Below are positions 27,147 through 35,900 of a stretch of DNA of 37,643 nt, piece by piece. How positions within the stretch are numbered: the stretch's first letter is position 1; each line of letters starts with the position of its first letter. The notes under the pieces were generated by a model. It was given only the letters and a program-made list of their open reading frames with translations, did not search any database and was not told where the DNA came from. The stretch is from an uncultured Microscilla sp. (GTDB lineage: Bacteria; Bacteroidota; Bacteroidia; Cytophagales; Microscillaceae), in assembly GCF_947493425.1 (NCBI RefSeq), contig NZ_CANLRP010000083.1, positions 1 through 37,643 on the forward strand, given 5' to 3'. Both the position numbers and the translations under genes were made by a program.

Positions 27147-27948
27147 ATTTCAAAATTTTACAAGCCCCAAAACCCATCGCCGATTGTGCCCCAAAGCCAG
27201 CCAAATAGCCTACCTTTAACAACTCCTGGGGGGCAGTAAGCTCAAAATCGTACAAGTAGCCTCTTACTTTGGTAGCGGCGGCTGTACCCGCTTTTATCTC
27301 TACCAACTTAGAGCGTACCTTATCGCCCAATATCCGCAATTGCATGGGGGCGTCGGCTATCCGCTCAGCCACAGAAGGCATGAGCTGGTGCTGTACTACG
27401 GTTTGGTATTTGTCGAGCAGGTTTCTAAAAAACAATGCTTCATAACGATCGTCGTGTGGGTGCAGGTATTTTGCCTGGGTATTGCCTTGGGTGTTGATCA
27501 CCTCAAAATCGCTTACCACCAAGGGCGAAACAGTTCTCAATTGTAGGGTATCCTGATTAATTTCAAAGGGTTGCAACACCACGCTCTCTACTTGTAGGGG
27601 TACTTGATTCTGGCGGTTGCCCAATGTAAAAGTTTGCCGTTCAAACAAGGTTTTAATCATAGACGTTGCCGCTTGGTCTACCAGAAAAGAAACGGTAAAG
27701 TCTATAGTAGGCGATTGTATCACCAAACCTCGATGAGTGGCTTTGAACCGAGGTAAATAAAGATTGGAAAACGCAAATAACTTAAAATTTTTGAAGCCTT
27801 GCCCATAGCCCTTGCTATGCAAAAAGGTGGCAAGTTGGTTGTTGCTGCCCGAAATCATTTTATATATCCAGGCGCTGAGCTCATATTGATACGAATAAGG
27901 CAATACTACCCCTTGCCTGAGTACTCTGAAGGTAATTTTAAATACCAT
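27145..27948 (-). CDS. cas6: Cas6 crRNA-processing endonuclease
   Basis: A 267-aa Cas6 RAMP endonuclease. The start at 27948 (MVFKITFRVLRQGVVLPYSY) is preferred over an open frame reaching 27996 because it begins with the first ferredoxin strand. The likely catalytic triad matches the Pyrococcus Cas6 pattern: Tyr29 in AWIYKMI, His44 in LATFLHSKGY, and a Lys in GFKNFKLFAFS. The C-terminal Gly-rich loop GFGAQSAMGFGACKI is classic. It cuts repeats 8 nt from the 3' end to give crRNAs with tag AUUGAAAU. It is divergent from the WYL regulator and separated from the rest of the cas operon by about 280 bp. Confidence 0.93.
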   Translation of the reverse strand: MVFKITFRVLRQGVVLPYSYQYELSAWIYKMISGSNNQLATFLHSKGYGQGFKNFKLFAFSNLYLPRFKATHRGLVIQSPTIDFTVSFLVDQAATSMIKTLFERQTFTLGNRQNQVPLQVESVVLQPFEINQDTLQLRTVSPLVVSDFEVINTQGNTQAKYLHPHDDRYEALFFRNLLDKYQTVVQHQLMPSVAERIADAPMQLRILGDKVRSKLVEIKAGTAAATKVRGYLYDFELTAPQELLKVGYLAGFGAQSAMGFGACKILK

Positions 27949-28046
27949 AATAAGGGTTGTTAGATACAGATGAATGAGTTTTTTCACGAGATACACATTT
28001 TTTCGTTTTTTTTGATTTCATTACACTAATTTTTATCATTCAGGGG

Positions 28047-28054
28047 CAAACATA
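28047..28054 (-). promoter_or_regulatory. -7 element of the cas6 promoter
   Basis: Minus-strand TATGTTTG fits TAnnTTTG perfectly. The -33 position holds no TTG and falls inside the palindrome at 28062-28084, suggesting activator dependence. Confidence 0.5.
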
Positions 28055-28061
28055 GGGCGGC

Positions 28062-28084
28062 AGCGTATCACCTAATGATACGCT
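28062..28084. promoter_or_regulatory. Palindrome between cas6 and the WYL gene (operator or attenuator)
   Basis: AGCGTATCA-CCTAA-TGATACGCT, a perfect 9-bp inverted repeat, 20 bp before the WYL start and over the -33 region of the cas6 promoter. A T run follows on the plus strand (28091-28098), so it could also be an attenuator in the WYL leader. Confidence 0.6.
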
Positions 28085-28103
28085 CTGCATTTTTTTTATA
28101 GCT

Positions 28104-29120
28104 ATGACAAAAAAAAGACGTAGAAAAAATAACGTAAACCAAAGAAAGCGTACTCGTATTATCATAGAAAAGGTACGCATGGGTGGGTATCCATCTACCA
28201 GAGAATTGGCAAGCTTATGTAATTACTCTTATGCTACCATCAAACGAGATGTTGAATACATCAAATCAGAAACGGAGAATGCCATTGACTTTTGTCATAA
28301 ACGAAAAGGCTGGAAACTCTTAGATGATAAAGCACTTACACATCTGGAGCTACAAATATCAAAAAGACACATTGCCGCCATTAGAGTGGGGCTGTACCTG
28401 ATAAAACAGTATGCTTATTTACCTATGTTTAATGACGGGGTAGCACAAGCCCTTCAAGAGATAGATAAGAAGATTCGCTTGAGTGTAATAGAAGAAGAAG
28501 AAAAACAATACATTTATTTCGAGCCCATTCCCAGCTCACCTTCGGCAGAGTTATTTGAGTTTTTTCTGGAGGCTATAGAAACCCAATCAGAGGTGTGTTT
28601 TAATTACCAATCACCCAAAAACCCCACAGGTTTTCATTATTCGGCGTTTCAGCCTTATGCGCTCAAAGAGTACAGTAACCGTTGGTATGTAGTGGGTTAT
28701 TATAACAGCAGTTTTGCTGGACATCAGTCTATCAATGCCTTAGCCATCGACAGGGTAAAAGACAGCTACGCCTTCACAGGCAAACGCTTCGAAGCACTAG
28801 AAGGATTTAATATAGGCGAACACTTTGCCTATAGCCTGGGAATGACCGTAAACCTCGATGCACCTATAGAGACTATAAAATTAGAATTTACAGCAACCCA
28901 AGGAAAGTTTTTTGCCAGCAAGCCCTTTCACCAACCTTATAAAGTAGTAAGTTGCCACCAGGATGGTACCCCTAAAAAGATAAGCCTACAGCTGCGCCAA
29001 AACTTTGAACTTACCCGAAAACTAGTAGAAATGGGGGCGGGCGTAAAAGTGCTTGCGCCTGCCTCGCTTATAGAAAAGGTAAAAGCAAAACACCAAGCCG
29101 CCCTTGATCAATATAAATAG
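28104..29120 (+). CDS. WYL-domain transcriptional regulator of the CRISPR locus
   Basis: A 338-aa regulator. The N-terminus is Lys/Arg-rich and carries a DeoR-type helix-turn-helix (ESTRELASL-like: YPSTRELASLCNYSYATIKR, DVEYIK). The WYL domain follows at about 160-240 (CFNYQSPKNP, FQPYALKEYSNRWYVVGYY, ALAIDRVKD) and a C-terminal WCX-like domain to the end. WYL proteins are frequent in type I-D and other CRISPR loci, where they sense nucleic-acid or nucleotide ligands and control cas genes. It is divergent from cas6, with a palindrome between them, so autoregulation and control of cas6 are likely. Confidence 0.9.
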   Translation: MTKKRRRKNNVNQRKRTRIIIEKVRMGGYPSTRELASLCNYSYATIKRDVEYIKSETENAIDFCHKRKGWKLLDDKALTHLELQISKRHIAAIRVGLYLIKQYAYLPMFNDGVAQALQEIDKKIRLSVIEEEEKQYIYFEPIPSSPSAELFEFFLEAIETQSEVCFNYQSPKNPTGFHYSAFQPYALKEYSNRWYVVGYYNSSFAGHQSINALAIDRVKDSYAFTGKRFEALEGFNIGEHFAYSLGMTVNLDAPIETIKLEFTATQGKFFASKPFHQPYKVVSCHQDGTPKKISLQLRQNFELTRKLVEMGAGVKVLAPASLIEKVKAKHQAALDQYK

Positions 29121-29128
29121 TTATTGGG

Positions 29129-29141
29129 CGATTTCTGAATG
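29129..29141 (+). repeat. Orphan CRISPR-repeat fragment
   Basis: ATTTCTGAATGAT, 13 bases of the G-form repeat core, just after the WYL stop codon and about 75 bp left of the first recognisable repeat of array 2. Probably a decayed trailer-end repeat. Confidence 0.5.
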
Positions 29142-29216
29142 ATATAGATATAGGAGGCTTTTGGGTAAATACACAAACCATAGCAGATTAGCGTTTTTTT
29201 GGACTATTTGTTTGTT

Positions 29217-32200
29217 ACTCTAATTTCTGCGTGATCCGATTAAGCCAATTGTTTTGCAATTTTTGCCGTGGGGGTACCCAGATTTCAATTTCTGAATGAT
29301 CCGATTAAGCCAGCCAAATCCTCAGACTGCACAGTACAAATTGCAGATGATTTCAATTTCTAAATGATCCGATTAAGCCTATTGAATTTAGCCCGTCAGT
29401 CATAAAGCATAAAGTATTTCAATTTCTAAATGATCCGATTAATTGCCAGCTCGTTGGCTAAGCCGCTTGGCCGCTCTTATTTCAACTTCTAAATAATCCG
29501 ATTAAGCCAAGAGATGAGCGCACCACCAACACCGCTAAGGGTAAATTTCAATTTCTAAATGATCCGATTAAGCCTGTTCAACAAGATGGAGTTTGCCGCA
29601 GCCCTTTATAATTTCAATTTCTAAATGATCCGATTAAGCCTTTTTTAGAACGACTGAAGATGTGTTTAAACACCTATTTCAATTTCTAAATGATCCGATT
29701 AAGCCAAGACAATGCTTAAAAAAGACAAGGTTCCTTACTAATTTCAATTTCTAAATGATCCGATTAAGCCAGAATGAAAATGGCAAACCTTGAGCTTTAG
29801 ACACCTATTTCAATTTCTAAATGATCCGATTAAGCCACTTTGATTGTTAGCTAATACAGTGAATACACCATATTTCAATTTCTAAATGATCCGATTAAGC
29901 CCATAACAAGAATACTTACTATGTCTGTGATCCATATTTCAATTTCTAAATGATCCGATTAAGCCTGCCGAAGAGGAAGCATTATCAAAGGAACAAACCA
30001 ATTTCAATTTCTAAATGATCCGATTAAGCCCAATGAATCTAGTAAGCACATTGTATGATACTTTGTCATTTCAATTTCTAAATGATCCGATTAAGCCCTT
30101 TACAGTGAAATTACTGCGCGTAGCAACTATAAAATTTCAATTTCTAAATGATCCGATTAAGCCAAATACAGTGAACTTATAGACTTTTACCTTAACTTAT
30201 TTCAATTTCTAAATGATCCGATTAAGCCTGATAAACTTCCTCCCGATTCAATCAAGATACTAGTATTTCAATTTCTAAATGATCCGATTAAGCCTCTTCT
30301 ACTTTTTCTTGTAAGTCTTCGCGCGTTATCAATTTCAATTTCTAAATGATCCGATTAAGCCCATAACGAACGGGATGAATAAATTACGTGAAGAGTTATT
30401 TCAATTTCTAAATGATCCGATTAAGCCTGGTCCGCACAGTGCACAAAAAAAAGCTGCAAGACAAATTTCAATTTCTAAATGATCCGATTAAGCCTGTGCT
30501 AGAAGAGTCAGGAGACGACAAAAAGACTTATTTCAATTTCTAAATGATCCGATTAAGCCACTTCATTGTCGAGAATGTTGTCGAGTTCCTTAGTATTTCA
30601 ATTTCTAAATGATCCGATTAAGCCACCAGACGAATAAAGCGCGTCTGGTTTTTTTATCTATTTCAATTTCTAAATGATCCGATTAAGCCCCGAAAGTTTA
30701 ACCCGCGTTGGTCAATCTACAGCGTGATTTCAATTTCTAAATGATCCGATTAAGCCGATTCTGATGCTTCCACAAGAAACATCTACAACTCGTATTTCAA
30801 TTTCTAAATGATCCGATTAAGCCTGGTAGTGCTTAGGGTTTTTTCTTTATTCTCTATATTTCAATTTCTAAATGATCCGATTAAGCCTACCGAAGTGCTG
30901 GTCGTGCCCCCGGCCGAAGAAATCTATTTCAATTTCTAAATGATCCGATTAAGCCGCTCCGTGGGTTTTTCGTTCCACAACATTAAGCACATTTCAATTT
31001 CTAAATGATCCGATTAAGCCCGAAATAGGGGCTTTTATAGCCACCAGAAAAAACACATTTCAATTTCTAAATGATCCGATTAAGCCAAAAAATAGCCCCC
31101 AAATTACTGACCGATGAAAAAGTATTTCAATTTCTAAATGATCCGATTAAGCCAACATGTCGAAATTTAAACGAAAGATGATATGAAAATTTCAATTTCT
31201 AAATGATCCGATTAAGCCTGTAGGATTTTCCTTCTAGCTTTGCTGGACCAACCCTTATTTCAATTTCTAAATGATCCGATTAAGCCAAGAAGAAGCGTAA
31301 TTACACTTTCAGTTGGGAATTTCATTTCAATTTCTAAATGATCCGATTAAGCCTGAGAAGTGTTATCAATGGAAAGCTAGATTCTTATAATTTCAATTTC
31401 TAAATGATCCGATTAAGCCCAGCTCTTCAGCCGCGCGGTAGCCAGTAGTAGCTTTGATTTCAATTTCTAAATGATCCGATTAAGCCATATGAGGTATATT
31501 TTAAAGCACCTGCAAACCCTCTACATTTCAATTTCTAAATGATCCGATTAAGCCCAGACGTACATAGTGTGCGTATTATATTTAACGTATTTCAATTTCT
31601 AAATGATCCGATTAAGCCTGGTGGTGGTGGGTTGTCCTCGTCTTGACTTATTGTATTTCAATTTCTAAATGATCCGATTAAGCCTACAAACACAGACGGA
31701 AGATTTTTCAGGAGTTGCGAATTTCAATTTCTAAATGATCCGATTAAGCCGATTGTGAAGTACGCAGCAGCACAAGAGGATATTGCATTTCAATTTCTAA
31801 ATGATCCGATTAAGCCGGGAACGAAAAACTACCTTTTTGGGATTCATAGCCAAATTTCAATTTCTAAATGATCCGATTAAGCCTTCAAAGCTATTCTAAA
31901 GCTACATGGGCTTACATACATTTCAATTTCTAAATGATCCGATTAAGCCGAGTTACTAGAGCGTGCTCGCACCCGCGAAAAGCGCAATTTCAATTTCTAA
32001 ATGATCCGATTAAGCCGCCTGCTTGGTATTTTAGCTCGAATGCAGTAGCCAATATTTCAATTTCTAAATGATCCGATTAAGCCAAGTGCAACTTTTCAAA
32101 AACTAATCTTGCTCCTCTTCATTTCAATTTCTAAATGATCCGATTAAGCCACACTATCGAGCTCTTTGCCAGTAGTGCCCGTAAGGGATTTCAATTTCTA

Positions 32201-33074
32201 AATGATCCGATTAAGCCCACTATAGAGGATGTCGACGAGAACACCTCAAGGTTAATTTCAATTTCTAAATGATCCGATTAAGCCTAACTAGAGAGATTGA
32301 AAGCATTATCCGTATAGCAGAATTTCAATTTCTAAATGATCCGATTAAGCCTTTGCAGGCACAAGATAACCGTATAGAATACAAAGCTTATTTCAATTTC
32401 TAAATGATCCGATTAAGCCAGTACAGGATTTACCAGCAGACAATTTTCATATCCAATTTCAATTTCTAAATGATCCGATTAAGCCCACCAAACAAGTGTT
32501 GCTTGATGTCATTACCCCCAAATTTCAATTTCTAAATGATCCGATTAAGCCAAGAAAAAAAATTTACTACATTATACAAAAACGCCCATTTCAATTTCTA
32601 AATGATCCGATTAAGCCGCCGTTTTTTTGACCTGAATTGCTGCTAAACTGTCTTATTTCAATTTCTAAATGATCCGATTAAGCCGGCATGGCTGCCTCAA
32701 TGGGGGCTGTGCTATTCTATTTCAATTTCTAAATGATCCGATTAAGCCTGTTGTACGAAAAAACAAAAGGTGCTCCTAATACAATTTCAATTTCTAAATG
32801 ATCCGATTAAGCCACTTGCCGTAGCAAAGAGCATGGCGGTTTCAAGTTATTTCAATTTCTAAATGATCCGATTAAGCCTTATAAACAAGCGCAAACGCCT
32901 GCTAAACTATGAGATTTCAATTTCTAAATGATCCGATTAAGCCTTTTTGTATACCTGCTTTGGAATGCGATTCAAAAGATTTCAATTTCTAAATGATCCG
33001 ATTAAGCCTTTAGCCAAGTCAGAGGCACCAAGCCCGACAATGTTATTTCAATTTCTAAATGATCCGATTAAGCC
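29217..33074 (-). CRISPR. CRISPR array 2 (59 repeats, 58 spacers)
   Basis: Counted by hand: 59 repeats of 30 bp with spacers mostly 34-38 bp. The repeat equals that of array 1 except for A instead of G at position 13 (TCTAAATG versus TCTGAATG). The oldest, left end differs: repeat 1 is degenerate (TTCTGCGTG), repeat 2 has the G form, and repeat 3 onward has the A form. Repeat 4 ends TTAATTGCC instead of TTAAGCC, and repeat 5 has two substitutions. crRNA sense is minus and the leader is at the right end. Confidence 0.97.
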
Positions 33075-33193
33075 CCGTCAAATAATGGCTAAAAATGGGC
33101 ATTTACAGGCTCAAATCAAAGGTAAGGAGAGTATTTTTAACCTTGTAAAGTCTGAAACCCCCAATAGTGTAAAAAGCCCTGGAGGGTTTCAGA
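33075..33193 (-). promoter_or_regulatory. Leader of CRISPR array 2
   Basis: 119 bp ungapped match (8 differences) to the leader of array 1, same orientation relative to its array. It includes TACCTTTG (minus strand, 33124-33117) as a -7 element and the same inverted repeat with a few changes. The -33 TTTG of array 1 is TTTA here, which may weaken the promoter. Confidence 0.85.
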
Positions 33194-33442
33194 TTTTATA
33201 AGTACCTGGCTATCAACAGTTCATGTGTAAGTTAGCAGATTGTACTACCCTTTGTACTATCAATATGTGCGAGGTTTCAGACCTTAGAAGCATATAGGGT
33301 TATTATATCATTGGTTGTTCAGGTTGCCAATAAAACTAAAATATTGACTGACTCTTTAAGAAAACCACAAAATAACCCATTCAAACCTCAATCCCCAAAA
33401 AACGCTTACCTAAAAACACCCAACCAGTACTAAATTGCCCCC

Positions 33443-34432
33443 ATGCTCACATTCAATACCCAAGTCATATTTACCCCGGCCACTGGTGGGGTGGAGTATC
33501 TGCTGGACAGTTTTACCTCGCTGGAAATTACCAGTTCGTGGAAAAACCTGGGCGATATGGTCATACTTAAGCTGGGCAGGTTAAGAGGGCTGTTCAACAA
33601 GCAACTCAAAGAGGGAGATGGAGTAGAAATCAAGCTGGGCTACGATGGCGAGTTGCATACTGAGTTCAAGGGCTACATTGCCCGGCTACTCCCCAACCAA
33701 CCCTTCGAAATGCATTGCCTGGACGAAGTCTATCATTTGCAGCGCTCTAACCTCAACCAAACCTGGAAGCACACCACTTTGAAGGAGGTAATTGAAGAAG
33801 CCATCAAGGGCTTTGAAATAGAGTTGGTGGATACCCAAGAAGTGCCCGAAATAAAGCTTGTCCCCTTTCGGGTGGCCAATGCCAGCGCTGCCAGGGTGTT
33901 GCAAAAACTCAAAGACAATTATGGGCTTGCCATGTATTTCCGGGGCAAGCAGTTGTACATAGGCTTGCCTTATTCAGAGGATGTAGCACTGACTACTGGA
34001 TTAGATGAAGCACCTGTAGTATATGACCTGCAACGCAACGTGCTTGCTACCGAGTTGGAATATCGCCGCAAGGAGGACATCAAGATAAGGCTCAAGGCAA
34101 CCTCTTATTTGAAAAACAATCAAAAGCTGGAGGTGTACGCGGGCAGCGAAGAAGGCGAACTCAGAACCTGGATTTCGCCCGAACCGATTAACGACAAGGA
34201 TACTTTGCAAAAAATTGCCAACGAGAAGGTAAAGCTGTACCGCTACGAGGGCTACAAGGGCGGGGTTAAAACCTTGGGCGTTCCGCATGTGGTGCATTCG
34301 GCGCGTTGCCAAATCCGGGACGCTGACTACCCCGAACGCGAGGGGGTATATTTTGTAGATGAGGTAAAAACCACGGTGAGCAAAACCGGGGGCTTTAAAC
34401 GGGCGGTAAAAATTGGAAGGAGGGCACAGTAG
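33443..34432 (+). CDS. Phage baseplate hub protein (gpD / Mu gp44-like)
   Basis: A 329-aa tail hub protein. It fits the late-control D/gp44 fold: an N-terminal beta domain with KEGDGVEIKLGYDGELHTEF and KGYIARLLPNQPFEMHCLDE, then WKHTTLKEVIEEAIKGFEIE (a LysM-like insertion), ARVLQKLKDNYGLAMYFRGK, and a C-terminal beta domain. It is the first gene of the plus-strand baseplate operon. In a normal tail module a tape-measure gene lies upstream on the same strand; here that place is taken by CRISPR array 2. Confidence 0.75.
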   Translation: MLTFNTQVIFTPATGGVEYLLDSFTSLEITSSWKNLGDMVILKLGRLRGLFNKQLKEGDGVEIKLGYDGELHTEFKGYIARLLPNQPFEMHCLDEVYHLQRSNLNQTWKHTTLKEVIEEAIKGFEIELVDTQEVPEIKLVPFRVANASAARVLQKLKDNYGLAMYFRGKQLYIGLPYSEDVALTTGLDEAPVVYDLQRNVLATELEYRRKEDIKIRLKATSYLKNNQKLEVYAGSEEGELRTWISPEPINDKDTLQKIANEKVKLYRYEGYKGGVKTLGVPHVVHSARCQIRDADYPEREGVYFVDEVKTTVSKTGGFKRAVKIGRRAQ

Positions 34433-34451
34433 GCAGTCACAAGTCTTAGAT

Positions 34452-34467
34452 ACCGATGCATATCGGT
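34452..34467. repeat. Palindrome in the baseplate operon
   Basis: ACCGAT-GCAT-ATCGGT, a perfect 6-bp inverted repeat in the gap after the hub gene. No T run, so not a terminator. Confidence 0.4.
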
Positions 34468-34538
34468 GCAATTAGCGATGAGCTACAAGTAAACTAAACT
34501 TATTGCATAGTGTAGTTAGGTTAGAGCTGTATTTAATT

Positions 34539-35237
34539 ATGGATGAAAATATCAACGCTTTTATTAATTCTATTCGGCGGATTATGGAGGCTTTGCCTGC
34601 CGATAGCAAAAACCTTCGGGGTACGGTGGTAGAGGTAGACGAAGCCGAACGCACCTGCGAGGTGCAACCTTTGGGCGGCGAGGCTCCCTTGCCGGATGTA
34701 CGCCTGGTGGCAAGTATCGATAGTGAGGTAGTAGGCGGGGTAGTGTTTATTCCTAAAATAGGCAGCTCGGTGATTGTATCGATGCTCGAAGCCTCAGAAA
34801 GCGAGGCTTATGTGGCAAAGTTTGGCGAAGTAGAAAAGCTGCTCGTTCAGTTCAGCGAAGACAATGTGGCTGAGCTGAGTGAAGCGGGCTTGAGCTATAA
34901 AAACGGGGAGGCAGAAGTGAGTATCAATGCTGAGGTACACCAATTTAAAGTAGGTGATTTGACCCTGAAACTGGCTGCCGATCAGCTTTCGCTCAATGGA
35001 GACAGTGCAGGTGGGCTGATCAAGGTAGCCGAACTCAAAACCGAGTGGAACAAAAACAAAGCAATCCTCGATGGCTTGGTTCAGGTACTTTCGGGGTCAC
35101 CTATTCCTGAACCGGGCAATGGCAGCCCTTCGGCGTTGCAAGCCACCCTCAAGGGAGCAGTAGCGGGTAAACAGACGGGAGTATTTAAACCCAGTTTTGA
35201 AAATAAAAAAGTAATGCACGGCGATGGCGACAACTGA
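34539..35237 (+). CDS. Baseplate spike protein (gpV / Mu gp45-like)
   Basis: A 232-aa protein with start at 34539 (MDENINAFINSIRRIMEALP), preferred over an upstream start because it begins with the helix usual for this family. An OB-fold-like region follows: LRGTVVEVDEAERTCEVQPL, LPDVRLVASI, GGVVFIPKIGSSVIVSML. Repetitive beta-strands come next (VEKLLVQFSEDNVAELSEAG, EAEVSINAEVHQFKVGDLTL), suited to a trimeric spike. It would pierce the target envelope. Overlaps the next gene by 14 bp. Confidence 0.75.
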   Translation: MDENINAFINSIRRIMEALPADSKNLRGTVVEVDEAERTCEVQPLGGEAPLPDVRLVASIDSEVVGGVVFIPKIGSSVIVSMLEASESEAYVAKFGEVEKLLVQFSEDNVAELSEAGLSYKNGEAEVSINAEVHQFKVGDLTLKLAADQLSLNGDSAGGLIKVAELKTEWNKNKAILDGLVQVLSGSPIPEPGNGSPSALQATLKGAVAGKQTGVFKPSFENKKVMHGDGDN

Positions 35238-35574
35238 CCCTAATAAGTGGCGCAAGGTGACAGATGTACTACTTTCGGAAGTAGGCGGAGACTTGGCTTT
35301 TGAAAACGGGGACTTTGCCTTGGGCGATGCCACCGTGCAGCACCAGGCGCATAACCTGGTAGCCAACAAAGGCGATTTGCGGGCTGCACCCCAGGCGGGT
35401 ATTGGGCTGGATATTTTTCTAAATGATGAAAACCGTGATTTTAGTGAAATGCGGGCTGAGATTGAGCTGCAACTGGAACTGGACGGGCAAACTATAGAAT
35501 CGGTGCGCTTTGACATAGATGAGCAAACAGGAGGAGGCGAGTTGGTACGAATTGAAGCGGGGTGGAGTAATTAA
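35224..35574 (+). CDS. Baseplate wedge protein (gp25 / Mu gp46-like)
   Basis: A 116-aa protein. FENGDFALGDATVQHQAHNL, then VANKGDLRAAPQAGIGLDIF, resembles Mu gp46 and gpW/gp25 proteins (a 'G-D-x-x-x-x-x-G-x-x-x-x-Q' strand followed by a 'KGD' turn and a glycine-rich loop). It would link the hub to the wedges. Starts within the end of the spike gene (14-bp overlap), consistent with coupled translation. Exact subfamily uncertain. Confidence 0.65.
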   Translation: MATTDPNKWRKVTDVLLSEVGGDLAFENGDFALGDATVQHQAHNLVANKGDLRAAPQAGIGLDIFLNDENRDFSEMRAEIELQLELDGQTIESVRFDIDEQTGGGELVRIEAGWSN

Positions 35575-35649
35575 ATGGTTGAATGGTTTCGCTTCGCTAA
35601 TGGTTAAATGGTTAGCGCAAAGCGATGATATTGATACACCGATATAGAT
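35575..35649. repeat. Short repeat-bearing gap in the baseplate operon
   Basis: 75 bp containing AATGGTTGAATGGTT and TAATGGTTAAATGGTT as near-direct repeats, with GCTTCGCTAA mirrored by TTAGCGCAAAGC. It resembles a small intergenic repeat and is not coding. Confidence 0.4.
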
Positions 35650-35895
35650 ATGATGCAAGTTTATACTACTTACGAGGGGCAAAATATCATAGACCTTGCC
35701 TTGCAACTCTATGGAAACCCCCAGGCGTTTTTTATGCTTTTGGATGACAACCCTACACTTTCGCTGGATCAGGAGATTGCGGCAGGTACTGAGGTCAGGT
35801 ACGACCCTGACAAGGTAGATATTCGTGACTACCCTTTGGTCAAATACTTTAAAAATAAACTGCCCCAGGCGGTGATTGTAAAAACAGGAAACTAA
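35650..35895 (+). CDS. LysM-like tail protein (gpX-like)
   Basis: An 81-aa protein with one LysM-like motif: VYTTYEGQNIIDLALQLYGN, then LDDNPTLSLDQEIAAGTEVR. Small LysM tail proteins (P2 gpX type) occur next to hub genes and are thought to bind the hub or tail tube. A start one codon later (second Met) is equally likely. It lies 6 bp before the gpJ-like gene. Confidence 0.7.
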   Translation: MMQVYTTYEGQNIIDLALQLYGNPQAFFMLLDDNPTLSLDQEIAAGTEVRYDPDKVDIRDYPLVKYFKNKLPQAVIVKTGN

Positions 35896-35900
35896 AAACA

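Noticed and set aside
18183..27948. Classification as type I-B because of the CC-type PAM hint and a Pyrococcus-like Cas6
   Set aside because: Cas10d with HD domain, Csc2, Csc1 and a Cas3' lacking HD define type I-D; the PAM hint rests on two sites only.
13653..33050. Self-targeting of the neighbouring tail genes by spacers
   Set aside because: I compared several spacers by eye with the tape-measure and baseplate genes and saw no match; a full search is needed for certainty.
32947..33201. Open frame across the end of array 2 and its leader, similar to one at array 1
   Set aside because: The similarity comes from the duplicated leader, not from a conserved protein.
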